DNA of 32,908 bases. Origin: Sulfurovum sp. UBA7648 (GTDB lineage Bacteria; Campylobacterota; Campylobacteria; Campylobacterales; Sulfurovaceae). The notes below the pieces were generated by a model, which searched no databases, was not told the DNA's origin, and saw only the letters and a program-made list of their open reading frames with translations. Below, one piece after another: positions 8,113 through 16,591 of this stretch. A program made the translations under genes and the position numbers. Location: assembly GCA_002483605.1 (NCBI GenBank), contig DLIG01000010.1:73496-106403 (forward strand). Reading direction: 5' to 3'. Each line of letters begins with the position of its first letter. The first letter of the stretch is position 1.

Positions 8113-9444
8113 ATGGTAGAACGATACTCCAGAAAAGAGATGAGCGACAAATGGACAATGCATGCAAAATACCAAGCGTGGCTTGATGTAGAACTCGCAG
8201 TTGTCAAAGCATGGAACAGGCTGGGTCTCATTCCGGACGAGGATGCAAAAAAAATAATTGATAATGCCAGCTTTAGCGTTGATAGAATAGACGAGATAGA
8301 ACAGATCACCAAACATGATCTAATAGCATTTACCACAAGTATATCAGAAAGTCTCGGAGAAGAGAGCAGATGGTTTCACTATGGTATGACGAGCAGTGAT
8401 ACTGTTGATACTGCGGTTGCTTTGCAGATGAAAAGTTCTTTAGAGTTGATCATAGAAGATGTAAAGATGGTCATGGAATCCATCAAAACAAGAGCTATGG
8501 AGCATAAGATGACATTGATGGTAGGCAGAAGCCATGGAATTCACGGAGAGCCTATTACTTTTGGATTGGTGTTGGCTGTATGGTATGATGAGATGGCAAG
8601 ACATTTAGAAAATTTAGAGCAAACTATGAAAGTTATAAGCGTAGGACAAGTAAGCGGGGCAATGGGAAATTTTGCGCACGCTCCGCTTGAGCTTGAAGAA
8701 TATGCGTGCGAAGAGCTAGGGCTTGCTCCAGCTCCTGCATCTAATCAAGTAATACAAAGAGACCGATATGCTAGACTTGCAACAGCTCTTGCTTTGCTTG
8801 CTTCTAGTATCGAAAAATTTGCGGTCCAAGTGAGACACTGGCAGAGAACAGAGGTTTATGAGTGCGAAGAGTATTTTGCTGCCGGCCAAAAAGGAAGCTC
8901 GGCTATGCCGCATAAGAGAAATCCGATTTTGACAGAAAATATCACAGGGCTTGCTAGGATCATTAGAGCGTACGCTATTCCTGCAATGGAAAATGTGGCT
9001 CTTTGGCATGAAAGAGATATAAGCCACTCTTCAACTGAGAGATTTTGGCTGCCCGATAGTTTTATAACAAGCGATTTTATGCTGCATAGATTCAATAGCG
9101 TTATTTCAAAACTTACTGTAATGCCTGAAAATATGATGAAAAATCTAAATCTCACAGGCGGGCTTGTTTTTTCGCAAAGAGTTCTTTTGGAATTGCCAAT
9201 AGCCGGAGTGAGCCGCGAAGATGCATATAAGATCATTCAAAGAAATGCAATGAAAGTCTGGGAAGAGATACAGCAAGGCAAAGCTACTACAAATGAAAAG
9301 GGTGAGAGCTTGTATCTTCAGTACCTTTTAAGTGATGAAGAATTGAGATCAAAACTCAGCGAAGAACAGATAAGAGAGTGTTTTAATTATGATTATTACA
9401 CCAAAAACGTAGACGCTATTTTTGCCAGAGTATTTGGGAAATAG
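8113..9444 (+). CDS. purB: Adenylosuccinate lyase PurB
   Basis: PurB catalyses two fumarate-releasing steps of purine synthesis: SAICAR to AICAR, and adenylosuccinate to AMP. The 443 residues include the fumarase/aspartase signature GSSAMPHKRNP at 261-271 (the loop with the catalytic Ser), VGRSHGIHGEP with the catalytic His region, and MTSSDTVDTA near the N-terminus. Length matches the bacterial family. The ATG has AAGGG 9 nt upstream. It diverges from the pseudouridine synthase across 62 bp, and a hairpin terminator candidate follows 34 bp after the stop. Confidence 0.97.
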   Translation: MVERYSRKEMSDKWTMHAKYQAWLDVELAVVKAWNRLGLIPDEDAKKIIDNASFSVDRIDEIEQITKHDLIAFTTSISESLGEESRWFHYGMTSSDTVDTAVALQMKSSLELIIEDVKMVMESIKTRAMEHKMTLMVGRSHGIHGEPITFGLVLAVWYDEMARHLENLEQTMKVISVGQVSGAMGNFAHAPLELEEYACEELGLAPAPASNQVIQRDRYARLATALALLASSIEKFAVQVRHWQRTEVYECEEYFAAGQKGSSAMPHKRNPILTENITGLARIIRAYAIPAMENVALWHERDISHSSTERFWLPDSFITSDFMLHRFNSVISKLTVMPENMMKNLNLTGGLVFSQRVLLELPIAGVSREDAYKIIQRNAMKVWEEIQQGKATTNEKGESLYLQYLLSDEELRSKLSEEQIRECFNYDYYTKNVDAIFARVFGK

Positions 9445-9478
9445 TTTATAGTTTTGGCTTATATCTTCTGATTTTACA

Positions 9479-9507
9479 AGCGGGACTTCGCTTCCGCTGT
9501 TTTATCT
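9479..9507 (+). terminator. Rho-independent terminator candidate after purB
   Basis: Arms at 9479-9485 and 9492-9498 (AGCGGGA / TTCCGCT, seven pairs including one G-U) enclose the six-base loop CTTCGC. The second arm is followed by GTTTTATCT, a modest U-tract. It lies between purB and nrdA, both on the plus strand. Confidence 0.55.
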
Positions 9508-9623
9508 GTTTATGTGTTTTTTTATTTCTAAAAGATCCATATTATTATAATATATTCTTATTTTTAAAATAGCCGAAAAACTTTCCAAATTAAAATCGCT
9601 CAAAGCCAAATTTGAGTAAAATC

Positions 9624-9629
9624 TATAAT
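9624..9629 (+). promoter_or_regulatory. Probable -10 box (TATAAT) for nrdA
   Basis: A perfect TATAAT lies about 60 bp before the nrdA ATG in very AT-rich DNA. No clear -35 box or paired NrdR box was recognised in the 243-bp gap. The rest of that gap (9508-9623) shows no gene. Confidence 0.45.
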
Positions 9630-9687
9630 ATTATTATATTAAAACCAAAAAAAAAATTATAAATAAAAACGATAAAGGCATGTGATT

Positions 9688-12063
9688 ATGATTAGAGTAG
9701 TTAAAAGAAATGGTCGCGTTGAAGCCTTGGATGTTACTAAGATCCAAAAGTATACATCTGCAGCAGTTGCGAACTTAAATGGCGTGAGCCAAAGCGAATT
9801 AGAAGTTGATGCTAAACTCCAATTTAGAGATATGATCAGCACAGAGGAGATTCAGCAAACTCTCATTAAAACAGCCGTTGACAAGATCGATATAGACAGA
9901 CCTGAGTGGACATTTGTAGCAGCTAGATTATTTCTTTATGATATTTATCATAAGGTTACGGGGTTTACGGGATATGATCATTTAAGAGAGTATATGAAAA
10001 GAGGCGAGGCTGAGGGCAGGGTTGTCTTGGGGCTTAAAGATAAATACGACCTTGATGATTTAAATGATCATATAAAGCCTGAGAGGGATCTGCAATTTAA
10101 TTATCTTGGTATACGTACACTATATGACAGATATTTGCTAAAAGACAAAGAAGGCACCCCTATTGAATTGCCTCAACATCTCTTTATGGGTGTAGCGATG
10201 TTTTTGGCGCAGAATGAATTTGATTCACAAACATGGGCAAAGAAGTTTTACGATGTTTTGAGCAAATTTGAAGTTATGGCAGCAACTCCGACATTAAGCA
10301 ATGCCAGAACGCCAAGACACCAATTGAGTTCATGTTATATCGGCTCAACCCCTGACAATATAGAAGGCATATTTGATGCCTATAAAGAGATGGCACTGCT
10401 TTCCAAGTTTGGAGGCGGTATAGGCTGGGATTGGTCATTGGTAAGGGGTATGGGTTCTTTTATTGACGGACATAAACATGCAGCAGGCGGGATCATACCA
10501 TTTTTAAAAATTGCCAATGATGTGGCAATTGCGGTTGATCAGTTGGGTACTAGAAAAGGCGCCATCGCTGTGTATATCGAGCCGTGGCATATTGATGTCA
10601 AAAACTTTCTTGATCTTAAAAAGAATTCTGGAGAAGAAAGAAGAAGAGCGCATGAGCTTTTCCCTTCTTTGTGGATAAATGATATATTTATGAGAAGAGT
10701 GGAAGCCGATGAGACATGGACGCTGTTTGATCCGTTTGAGGCTTCCGAGCTTACAGGATTGTATGGCGATGAGTTTGAAAAACGATATAAAGAGCTTGAA
10801 AAAGATGATAACCTTACAAAAGAGGTCATATCTGCTAAAGCTTTATGGAAAGACATTTTAAGAGCTTATTTCGAAACCGGAAGCCCGTTTTTGACATTTA
10901 AAGATGCGGCAAATAAGACCAATCCAAACAAGCATACAGGAGTGATACGAAGTTCAAATCTTTGTACTGAAATATTTCAAAATACATCACCAAATCATTA
11001 TAAAACACGTTTTACGTATATTGACGGCAGCGTAGATGCTTACGAAGAAAATACGCCGATAACCGTTGACAACGGCATGACAAAGCCGGCAAAAAAAGTG
11101 ACGGCGCTTGACGGTATAAAAGGCAAACAGATTTGGATGGTTGACAAAGAGTGCAGCGACGGAGATACTGCGGTATGCAACTTGGCGTCCATAAATCTAT
11201 CAAAGATCAATACGGCTGAAGATATAGCAAGAGTTGTGCCGATTGCCATAAGAATGCTGGACAATGTAATAGATCTTAATTTTTATCCATTGGCAAAAGT
11301 TAAAAAAACAAATCAAAAAACAAGAGCGATCGGCCTTGGCGTCATGGGTGAAGCACAAATGCTTGCTGAGACTTCTATCGAGTGGGGCAGCACAGAACAT
11401 TTTGAAAAAATAGACGAGGTTATGGAATCAATATCTTATTATGCTATTCGTTCATCAAGCGACTTAGCATTGGAAAAGGGCAAATATTCTCAATACGAAG
11501 GCTCTGATTGGAGCAAAGGTATTTTTCCTATTGACAAAGCAAATGAAAATGCTTGCAAATTAGTAGATCGCGGAGGGCTTTTTGGCTATACCCATGATTG
11601 GCAAGCCCTAAAAGAAAAAGTAAAAACAGACGGTATGAGAAATGGATACCTTATGGCAATCGCACCTACAAGTTCAATCTCAATTTTGACAGGAACTACC
11701 CAAGCGATCGAGCCAATATACAAAAGAAAATGGTTTGAGAAAAACTTATCGGGCATGATACCGGTAGTTGCACCAAATCTTTCGCCAAATACATGGGAAT
11801 TTTATACTCCTAGTTTTGAGCTTGACCAAAGAGTCCTCATAAGGGCAGCAGCGGTTCGGCAAAAATGGATCGACCAAGGCCAAAGCCTGAATATCTTTAT
11901 CACTTTAGATAAAGCCAGCGGCAAATATCTGAACGATATTTATATGGACGCATGGAAATTTGGCCTCAAATCCACCTATTATCTGCGAAGCGAATCGCCA
12001 GAGACCGTAAAACAGACAGATAGTGTAGCAGATAGAAGCATAGAATGCGCAGGTTGCCAGTAA
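9688..12063 (+). CDS. nrdA: Ribonucleoside-diphosphate reductase class Ia, alpha subunit
   Basis: NrdA carries the catalytic and allosteric sites for reducing ribonucleoside diphosphates to deoxyribonucleotides. The 791 residues start with an ATP-cone (about 1-90). The substrate-site residues are C216 (SSCYIGS), the N-x-C-x-E set N424/C426/E428 (NLCTEIFQN) and C497 (CNLASINL). The C-terminal redox pair is C787/C790 in ECAGCQ. C426 and C497 are 71 residues apart, against 23 in the E. coli enzyme, because of an insertion after QNTSP. I recall a similar insertion in Helicobacter. The start is ATG 9688, 9 nt after AAAGG; an in-frame GTG at 9682 lies too close to that site. nrdB follows after a structured 238-bp gap. 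Confidence 0.95.
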   Translation: MIRVVKRNGRVEALDVTKIQKYTSAAVANLNGVSQSELEVDAKLQFRDMISTEEIQQTLIKTAVDKIDIDRPEWTFVAARLFLYDIYHKVTGFTGYDHLREYMKRGEAEGRVVLGLKDKYDLDDLNDHIKPERDLQFNYLGIRTLYDRYLLKDKEGTPIELPQHLFMGVAMFLAQNEFDSQTWAKKFYDVLSKFEVMAATPTLSNARTPRHQLSSCYIGSTPDNIEGIFDAYKEMALLSKFGGGIGWDWSLVRGMGSFIDGHKHAAGGIIPFLKIANDVAIAVDQLGTRKGAIAVYIEPWHIDVKNFLDLKKNSGEERRRAHELFPSLWINDIFMRRVEADETWTLFDPFEASELTGLYGDEFEKRYKELEKDDNLTKEVISAKALWKDILRAYFETGSPFLTFKDAANKTNPNKHTGVIRSSNLCTEIFQNTSPNHYKTRFTYIDGSVDAYEENTPITVDNGMTKPAKKVTALDGIKGKQIWMVDKECSDGDTAVCNLASINLSKINTAEDIARVVPIAIRMLDNVIDLNFYPLAKVKKTNQKTRAIGLGVMGEAQMLAETSIEWGSTEHFEKIDEVMESISYYAIRSSSDLALEKGKYSQYEGSDWSKGIFPIDKANENACKLVDRGGLFGYTHDWQALKEKVKTDGMRNGYLMAIAPTSSISILTGTTQAIEPIYKRKWFEKNLSGMIPVVAPNLSPNTWEFYTPSFELDQRVLIRAAAVRQKWIDQGQSLNIFITLDKASGKYLNDIYMDAWKFGLKSTYYLRSESPETVKQTDSVADRSIECAGCQ

Positions 12064-12101
12064 TATACACAATTGCTACACAAATAGACCATACAATACT
12101 A

Positions 12102-12223
12102 CTTAGGAAGCAACAAGGTATTTAATCCCCAATAATCTTTGTGTTTTGGCTTTCCTAAGCAGCTTTTCATTTTATCATATGTCCCCCAAAGTCCTTCCTA
12201 TAAATACTCAAATGAAAAGCTGC
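12102..12223. repeat. Two adjoining inverted repeats between nrdA and nrdB
   Basis: The nrdA-nrdB gap holds two large inverted repeats that abut. The first has arms CTTAGGAAGC (12102-12111) and GCTTTCCTAAG (12149-12159), differing by one inserted T. The second has perfect 14-base arms at 12159-12172 and 12210-12223 (GCAGCTTTTCATTT and its complement) around a 37-base loop. Neither is followed by a strong T-run, so they are not typical terminators. A small non-coding RNA, an attenuator, or a decayed miniature element are all possible. The remainder of 12064-12301 holds no gene. Confidence 0.6.
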
Positions 12224-12263
12224 ATCTTCACTTCTACTTAACAAAATAATCAGACAAAAAGTG

Positions 12264-12269
12264 TATAAT
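12264..12269 (+). promoter_or_regulatory. Probable -10 box (TATAAT) for nrdB
   Basis: A perfect TATAAT lies 32 bp before the nrdB ATG, downstream of the two inverted repeats. nrdB can therefore be expressed from its own promoter as well as by read-through from nrdA. AGGA at 12290-12293 is the ribosome site. Confidence 0.5.
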
Positions 12270-12301
12270 AAGTAAAATTTTTATTTTGCAGGAATATTAG
12301 C

Positions 12302-13321
12302 ATGGAACGCAAAAAAATATACAATCCAAATTCACAAGAACGAACAAATGATAGAAAAATTTTCGGAGGGGATCCTACCGGTATTTTTGAACTTAATGAT
12401 ATAAAATATCAATGGGCATACAATCTTTGGGAGGTTATGTTAAATAATACTTGGTTTCCAAAAGAGGTTGATATGACTAGAGATGTGGGTGACTATAAAC
12501 ACCTAACTGATGCCGAAAAAACTGCATATGATAAAGTGTTGGCACAGCTTATCTTTATGGACTCGTTGCAGACCAATAATCTTATTGACAATATAAATCC
12601 GTTTATTACTGCCCCGGAGATCAATCTTATCTTGGTACGACAAGCATTTGAAGAAGCTTTACATGCGCAAAGTTATGCTGTAATGGTTGACAGTATATCT
12701 ACAAATACCGATGAGATATACGAACTTTGGAGACGAGATATGATGCTCAAAACAAAAAATGATGCTATAGCCAAAGTATATGACGAGCTTGGGCGAAACC
12801 CAACAGATACCAATATAGTAAAAGCTATGTTTGCAAACCAAATCTTGGAAGGAATTTACTTTTATAGCGGATTTACATATATTTATACTCTTGCACGTTC
12901 TGGCAAAATGCTAGGATCTGCTGACATGATCCGTTTTATACAAAGAGACGAAGTAACCCACTTGGTGCTATTTCAAAACATGATCAAGTCAACCAAAAAA
13001 GAGAGACCGGAACTTTTTACAAAAGAGCTATTAGACGAAGTCTATGAAATGTTTAGACAAGCTGTCAAGCTAGAGAGTGATTGGGGCAAATATATTACCC
13101 AAGGCCAGATCCTTGGTCTTACCAATGATATAATAGAACAGTATATACAGTATCTAGCAGACGAGAGGCTTAGTGCTGTTGGATTGGAAAAGATCTACAA
13201 TGTAGAACATCCTATCAAGTGGGTTGATAATTTTTCTAAATTTAATGATCAAAAATCTAACTTCTTTGAAGCAAAAAACACCAATTATTCCATAGGAAGC
13301 CTTGATTTAGATGACTTCTAA
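12302..13321 (+). CDS. nrdB: Ribonucleoside-diphosphate reductase class Ia, beta subunit
   Basis: NrdB holds the diiron-tyrosyl radical cofactor that starts catalysis in NrdA. In the 339 residues the metal ligands are D87, E118, H121, E183, E217 and H220. The radical tyrosine is Y125, with the same E-x2-H-x3-Y spacing as E. coli E115/H118/Y122, so this is a tyrosyl-radical enzyme rather than a Tyr-less class Ic form. The acidic, hydrophobic tail (GSLDLDDF) fits the NrdA-docking peptide. The start has AGGA 8 nt upstream. The last 11 bp overlap the start of the nitrilase-family gene. Confidence 0.96.
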   Translation: MERKKIYNPNSQERTNDRKIFGGDPTGIFELNDIKYQWAYNLWEVMLNNTWFPKEVDMTRDVGDYKHLTDAEKTAYDKVLAQLIFMDSLQTNNLIDNINPFITAPEINLILVRQAFEEALHAQSYAVMVDSISTNTDEIYELWRRDMMLKTKNDAIAKVYDELGRNPTDTNIVKAMFANQILEGIYFYSGFTYIYTLARSGKMLGSADMIRFIQRDEVTHLVLFQNMIKSTKKERPELFTKELLDEVYEMFRQAVKLESDWGKYITQGQILGLTNDIIEQYIQYLADERLSAVGLEKIYNVEHPIKWVDNFSKFNDQKSNFFEAKNTNYSIGSLDLDDF

Positions 13322-14024
13322 GCCATCACAGCTCGAGGTGTTGTGTGTAGAATTCTTTTCTGATGCCTTGTATGAAGAACACCTCTTGTATCTACTTGAT
13401 GAGATAGACAAGCGAAATGATTATAAAAATATTATCTTAGCTCCGGAATTATACCTAAGCGGATTTGACTATGAAGCCATGGATAAGGCTTCTAATTTTT
13501 CGGAATATGCTATAGATACCTTGAAGCAAAAAGTTGACAAGGCTATCGTTGTGCTGACTCTTATTCGTAAACTCGGCGATGGCTTTGTCAATCAGGCGAT
13601 CGTTATCCATGATCATAAAATCATACATACCCAAGAGAAATCAAAATTGTTCAAATTAGGCAAAGAGGACAAGCATTTTGTTTCAGGGGACCAAAGCAAA
13701 ATTATACCGTTCGAGATAGATGGAGTGTGTTATGGGATACTCATATGTTTTGAATTGCGATTTAAAGATTTGTGGAAACAATTAGAGAAGTGCGATGTCA
13801 TAATGGTTCCCTCAAAGTGGGGCATTGTTAGAGAACATCATTTTGAGATCCTTACGAAAGCTTTGTCCGTAATGAACCAATGTTTTGTAATAGCTGTTAG
13901 CAGCGGCGATAAAGATGTGGCAAATAGTTCCATGATCATTTCTCCAAATGGGGCGTATTGTGATGCAACGATAGACCTAAAAGAAGTTATTAAAATGCGC
14001 AGATATATAGCGATGGAGGGATAA
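13311..14024 (+). CDS. Nitrilase-superfamily carbon-nitrogen hydrolase
   Basis: The 237 residues contain the nitrilase triad: E46 in APELYLSG, K112 in QEKSKLFKLG and C146 in LICFELRF. It should hydrolyse an amide or nitrile C-N bond in the cytoplasm. The substrate cannot be told; omega-amidases, N-carbamoyl hydrolases and deaminated-glutathione amidases share this fold. The ATG lies inside the end of nrdB (11-bp overlap) and the stop overlaps the pcm ATG by 1 bp, so nrdB, this gene and pcm look like one translationally coupled unit. A repair or housekeeping role alongside the protein-repair enzyme Pcm is inference. Confidence 0.85.
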   Translation: MTSKPSQLEVLCVEFFSDALYEEHLLYLLDEIDKRNDYKNIILAPELYLSGFDYEAMDKASNFSEYAIDTLKQKVDKAIVVLTLIRKLGDGFVNQAIVIHDHKIIHTQEKSKLFKLGKEDKHFVSGDQSKIIPFEIDGVCYGILICFELRFKDLWKQLEKCDVIMVPSKWGIVREHHFEILTKALSVMNQCFVIAVSSGDKDVANSSMIISPNGAYCDATIDLKEVIKMRRYIAMEG

Positions 14025-14656
14025 TGCTAAAAAGACGACAAATTGAGAGAATGATAGCGCAGATCGAACTTCAATTCCCGTTGGATGATAATATCAAAAA
14101 AGCATTTTTATCAGTCGACAGAGAAGTGTTTGTGCCTCAGGTATTTAAACATCTAGCTTATCAGCTTGATGCATTGCCGTTAAGTGACAATCAATGGATA
14201 AGTTCGCCTGTGACGGTTGCCAAGATGTCGCAGCATTTAGAGATGAAAGGCGTAGACAGCGTACTCGAGATCGGATGCGGGAGCGGCTATCAAGCAGCGA
14301 TCTTGAGTAAAATGTGCCGGAGGGTTTTTACCATAGAGAGGATAGGCGAGCTGCTTAGGGATGCAAAGAGACGTTTTAGCGAACTTGAGATCCATAATAT
14401 ATTTACGAGGTTTGAAGACGGACAACTAGGGTGGAAGGAATATGCGCCGTATGATCGTATCTTATTTTCTGCAACAGCATCAAAGATACCCGATGTTATT
14501 TTTGATCAATTAGCAGAAGACGGTATACTTGTTGCTCCGGTACAAGAGGGAACATTGCAGATATTAACAAGATATTACAAAAGAAACGGCAAGATCAGCA
14601 GCGAAGCTATAGAGCCTTGTCTTTTTGTACCGGTGTTAGACGGCAGACAAAAGTAG
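14024..14656 (+). CDS. pcm: Protein-L-isoaspartate O-methyltransferase, 3' end altered by island
   Basis: Pcm methylates isoaspartyl residues in damaged proteins so that they can revert to aspartyl. The 210 residues carry the SAM motif VLEIGCGSGYQ at 80-90, the family region SSPVTVAKM at 61-69 and the C-terminal CLFVPVLDGRQK. The last 44 bases before the stop (14610-14653) occur again at 25746-25789. In the second copy the frame continues for eight more codons (QPNIKLYL) to a TAA at 25814-25816. The present TAG at 14654-14656 is therefore probably supplied by inserted DNA and the ancestral protein had the longer tail. The catalytic domain is intact, so function should be kept. Confidence 0.93.
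   Translation: MLKRRQIERMIAQIELQFPLDDNIKKAFLSVDREVFVPQVFKHLAYQLDALPLSDNQWISSPVTVAKMSQHLEMKGVDSVLEIGCGSGYQAAILSKMCRRVFTIERIGELLRDAKRRFSELEIHNIFTRFEDGQLGWKEYAPYDRILFSATASKIPDVIFDQLAEDGILVAPVQEGTLQILTRYYKRNGKISSEAIEPCLFVPVLDGRQK
14610..14653 (+). repeat. 44-bp direct repeat, left copy (3' end of pcm)
   Basis: These are the last 44 coding bases of pcm before its stop. The segment recurs in the same orientation at 25746-25789 with one difference (T at 14620, C at 25756). Together the copies bracket the two-partner-secretion and RAYT block, as the left and right junctions of an integrated element would. AGCCTTGTC also occurs at 14613-14621 and again just after the copy at 14655-14663. Confidence 0.9.
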
Positions 14657-14693
14657 CCTTGTCAAATAGCGAAAGAAAAGCTTACTCTATTGA

Positions 14694-14714
14694 GAGACCT
14701 TTGGGTCTCAATTT
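14694..14714 (+). terminator. Terminator-like hairpin after pcm
   Basis: GAGACC (14694-14699) and GGTCTC (14704-14709) form a six-base-pair stem with a TTTG loop, followed by AATTTCC. The U-tract is short, so efficiency is uncertain. It would separate pcm from the tpsB promoter. Confidence 0.45.
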
Positions 14715-14788
14715 CCTATCCCAAAAAATCTACTTATATTTTCTATAAAATTCTTATATTAATTAACAATTATTTAACACATTTGATA

Positions 14789-14794
14789 TATAAT
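14789..14794 (+). promoter_or_regulatory. Probable -10 box (TATAAT) for the tps operon
   Basis: A perfect TATAAT lies in AT-rich DNA about 45 bp before the tpsB start. TTAACA sequences upstream are badly spaced for a -35 box. This would drive tpsB, tpsA and the lipoprotein genes. Confidence 0.45.
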
Positions 14795-14837
14795 CTTTAT
14801 TAAGGTTATTATTGGTTCTATTACAAAGGGATGTTTG

Positions 14838-16583
14838 TTGAGAGTTGGTTGGTTGTTGGCATTATTGCTATTTGGATCTATTGAAGCGTACGCACTATCT
14901 TCCCAAGAGGTTGAAGCTATTCAATTACAGATAGCTAAAGAAAGAGAAAAAGCCATCCGTGATATTCAGCCAGCAGCTCCTGCGGTAAATCTCCAAGAAA
15001 CAAACATTACTGTTCCCAAAAAACTTACTATTATTGACAACGAAACCCCTTGTTTTAATATAAAAAACGTAGAACTTGTAGGCGAAGATGCCAACATATT
15101 TAAATCAAGTCTATCATCCGCACTAAAAAGTATAGGTTTTCGTTCGAGGCAATGTATCGGCGCAAACAGTATCAATGCCATTCTTGGTGCTACTGGTAAT
15201 GAGATCATACGTAATGGATATGTCACCACCAGAGTTGTTGCAAATCCTCAAGACCTCAAGAGCGGCAAGCTCGAGCTTACCGCAATACCGGGAAGAATTA
15301 ACGATATCAGATTCGAACAAACTCCAACTGTAGATACAAATGTGGAGAGAGCAAATAGTTTCAATGCCATGCCCATAAAAAAAGGCGATATATTAAACCT
15401 GCGGGATATAGAGCAAGGTTTGGAAAATTTTAAACGAGTACCGACCGTTGAGGCAGATATACAAATAGTTCCCTCCAGCGCAGAAGGGTTTTCGGATGTG
15501 GTCATCAAGTGGGCTCAAAGAGAAGTGCCGTTTCGCCTTAATTTGTCTATTGATGATGCGGGCAGCAGCTCTACCGGAAAATATCAAGGCGGCATTACGC
15601 TAGCAGTAGATAATCCACTAAGACTAAATGATATATTTTACTTTAGTTATGGAGGGGATGTCGCAGGGGCAGATAAGCAAAGCGTACTGACTCCAAGCGG
15701 TAATATTGATTCTATGATGGGTAAATCAAAAAACTTTAGTTTGCATTATTCTATTCCATACGGATATTGGCTGCTTAGCTTTGATGAAAACAGATATAAC
15801 TATCATCAGGCAGTTGCAGGAGCTAACGGGGTATATGATTACAGCGGGCATAGTAAAAACAGAGATATATCGCTCTCATATCTATTTCATAGGAATTCTA
15901 CTGGCAAAAGCACAGTATATCTAAAGGGTTGGGAGAGGTTTTCTGACAGTTTTATAGATGATGGAGAAGTCACGGGACAACGCAGAAAAACAGCAGGATA
16001 TGAAATAGGGTTGGCTCATCAGGAGCAAGCAGGGAATGCTGTGTGGAGTTTTGGTTCGTCTTTTAGGCAAGGTACCGGAGCAAGAGGCTCGCTCCGTTCT
16101 CCCGAAGAAGCATACGGTGAAGGTGCCAGCAGGATGAAGATCATAACGGCAGATGTGTCAGTGTTTACACCTATTTACTCTTCTTTGTTTACATATGAAG
16201 GTTCCGTTCATGCCCAATATAATCAAACACCGCTTGTCCCCCAAGACAGGCTCTCTATAGGCGGACGCTATACTGTACGAGGATTTGACGGGGACTATAC
16301 CCTGATGGCAGACAGAGGGGCTATATGGAGAAATACACTTGCCTATTCATATTTGGCCGATCATCAAATATACGGCGCGATTGACGGCGGGCATATAGAC
16401 GGGCAAAGTGCCAAATTGCTTGTCGGCCAGACACTTGTAGGTGCTGCTATCGGGGTTAGGGGGCAGTTTAGCGTTGGCGGTAACTTGTCTTACGATATAT
16501 TCGCTGGAATTCCTATATACAAACCTGATAACTTTGAAACTAAAGATATAACACTTGGCTTTAGCCTAAATTATGCAATATAA
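14838..16583 (+). CDS. TpsB/FhaC/ShlB-type outer-membrane transporter
   Basis: TpsB is the outer-membrane pore of a two-partner (type Vb) secretion system and exports the TpsA encoded next. The 581 residues have a signal peptide (WLLALLLFGSIEAYA), an N-terminal helix and linker, two POTRA domains (about 70-240, beginning CFNIKNVELVG and including GKLELTAIPGRI), and a beta-barrel to the C-terminus. The conserved L6 loop motif is VRGFDGDY at 480. The start is a TTG: the codon at 14838 lies 7 nt after AAAGGG, and the TTG at 14835 is an alternative. tpsA begins 8 bp after the stop with AAGGAG overlapping it. Nearby antisense and other-frame ORFs have no support. Confidence 0.92.
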   Translation: MRVGWLLALLLFGSIEAYALSSQEVEAIQLQIAKEREKAIRDIQPAAPAVNLQETNITVPKKLTIIDNETPCFNIKNVELVGEDANIFKSSLSSALKSIGFRSRQCIGANSINAILGATGNEIIRNGYVTTRVVANPQDLKSGKLELTAIPGRINDIRFEQTPTVDTNVERANSFNAMPIKKGDILNLRDIEQGLENFKRVPTVEADIQIVPSSAEGFSDVVIKWAQREVPFRLNLSIDDAGSSSTGKYQGGITLAVDNPLRLNDIFYFSYGGDVAGADKQSVLTPSGNIDSMMGKSKNFSLHYSIPYGYWLLSFDENRYNYHQAVAGANGVYDYSGHSKNRDISLSYLFHRNSTGKSTVYLKGWERFSDSFIDDGEVTGQRRKTAGYEIGLAHQEQAGNAVWSFGSSFRQGTGARGSLRSPEEAYGEGASRMKIITADVSVFTPIYSSLFTYEGSVHAQYNQTPLVPQDRLSIGGRYTVRGFDGDYTLMADRGAIWRNTLAYSYLADHQIYGAIDGGHIDGQSAKLLVGQTLVGAAIGVRGQFSVGGNLSYDIFAGIPIYKPDNFETKDITLGFSLNYAI

Positions 16584-16591
16584 GGAGTAGT

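Noticed and set aside
8051..8167. Longer pseudouridine synthase from 8167
   Set aside because: It would overlap divergent purB and its promoter; a TTG with AAAGG at proper spacing gives the normal N-terminus.
14831..14884. ATG start at 14831 upstream of tpsB
   Set aside because: It is in another frame, closes after 17 codons and touches the AAAGGG ribosome site, so it cannot be the tpsB start.
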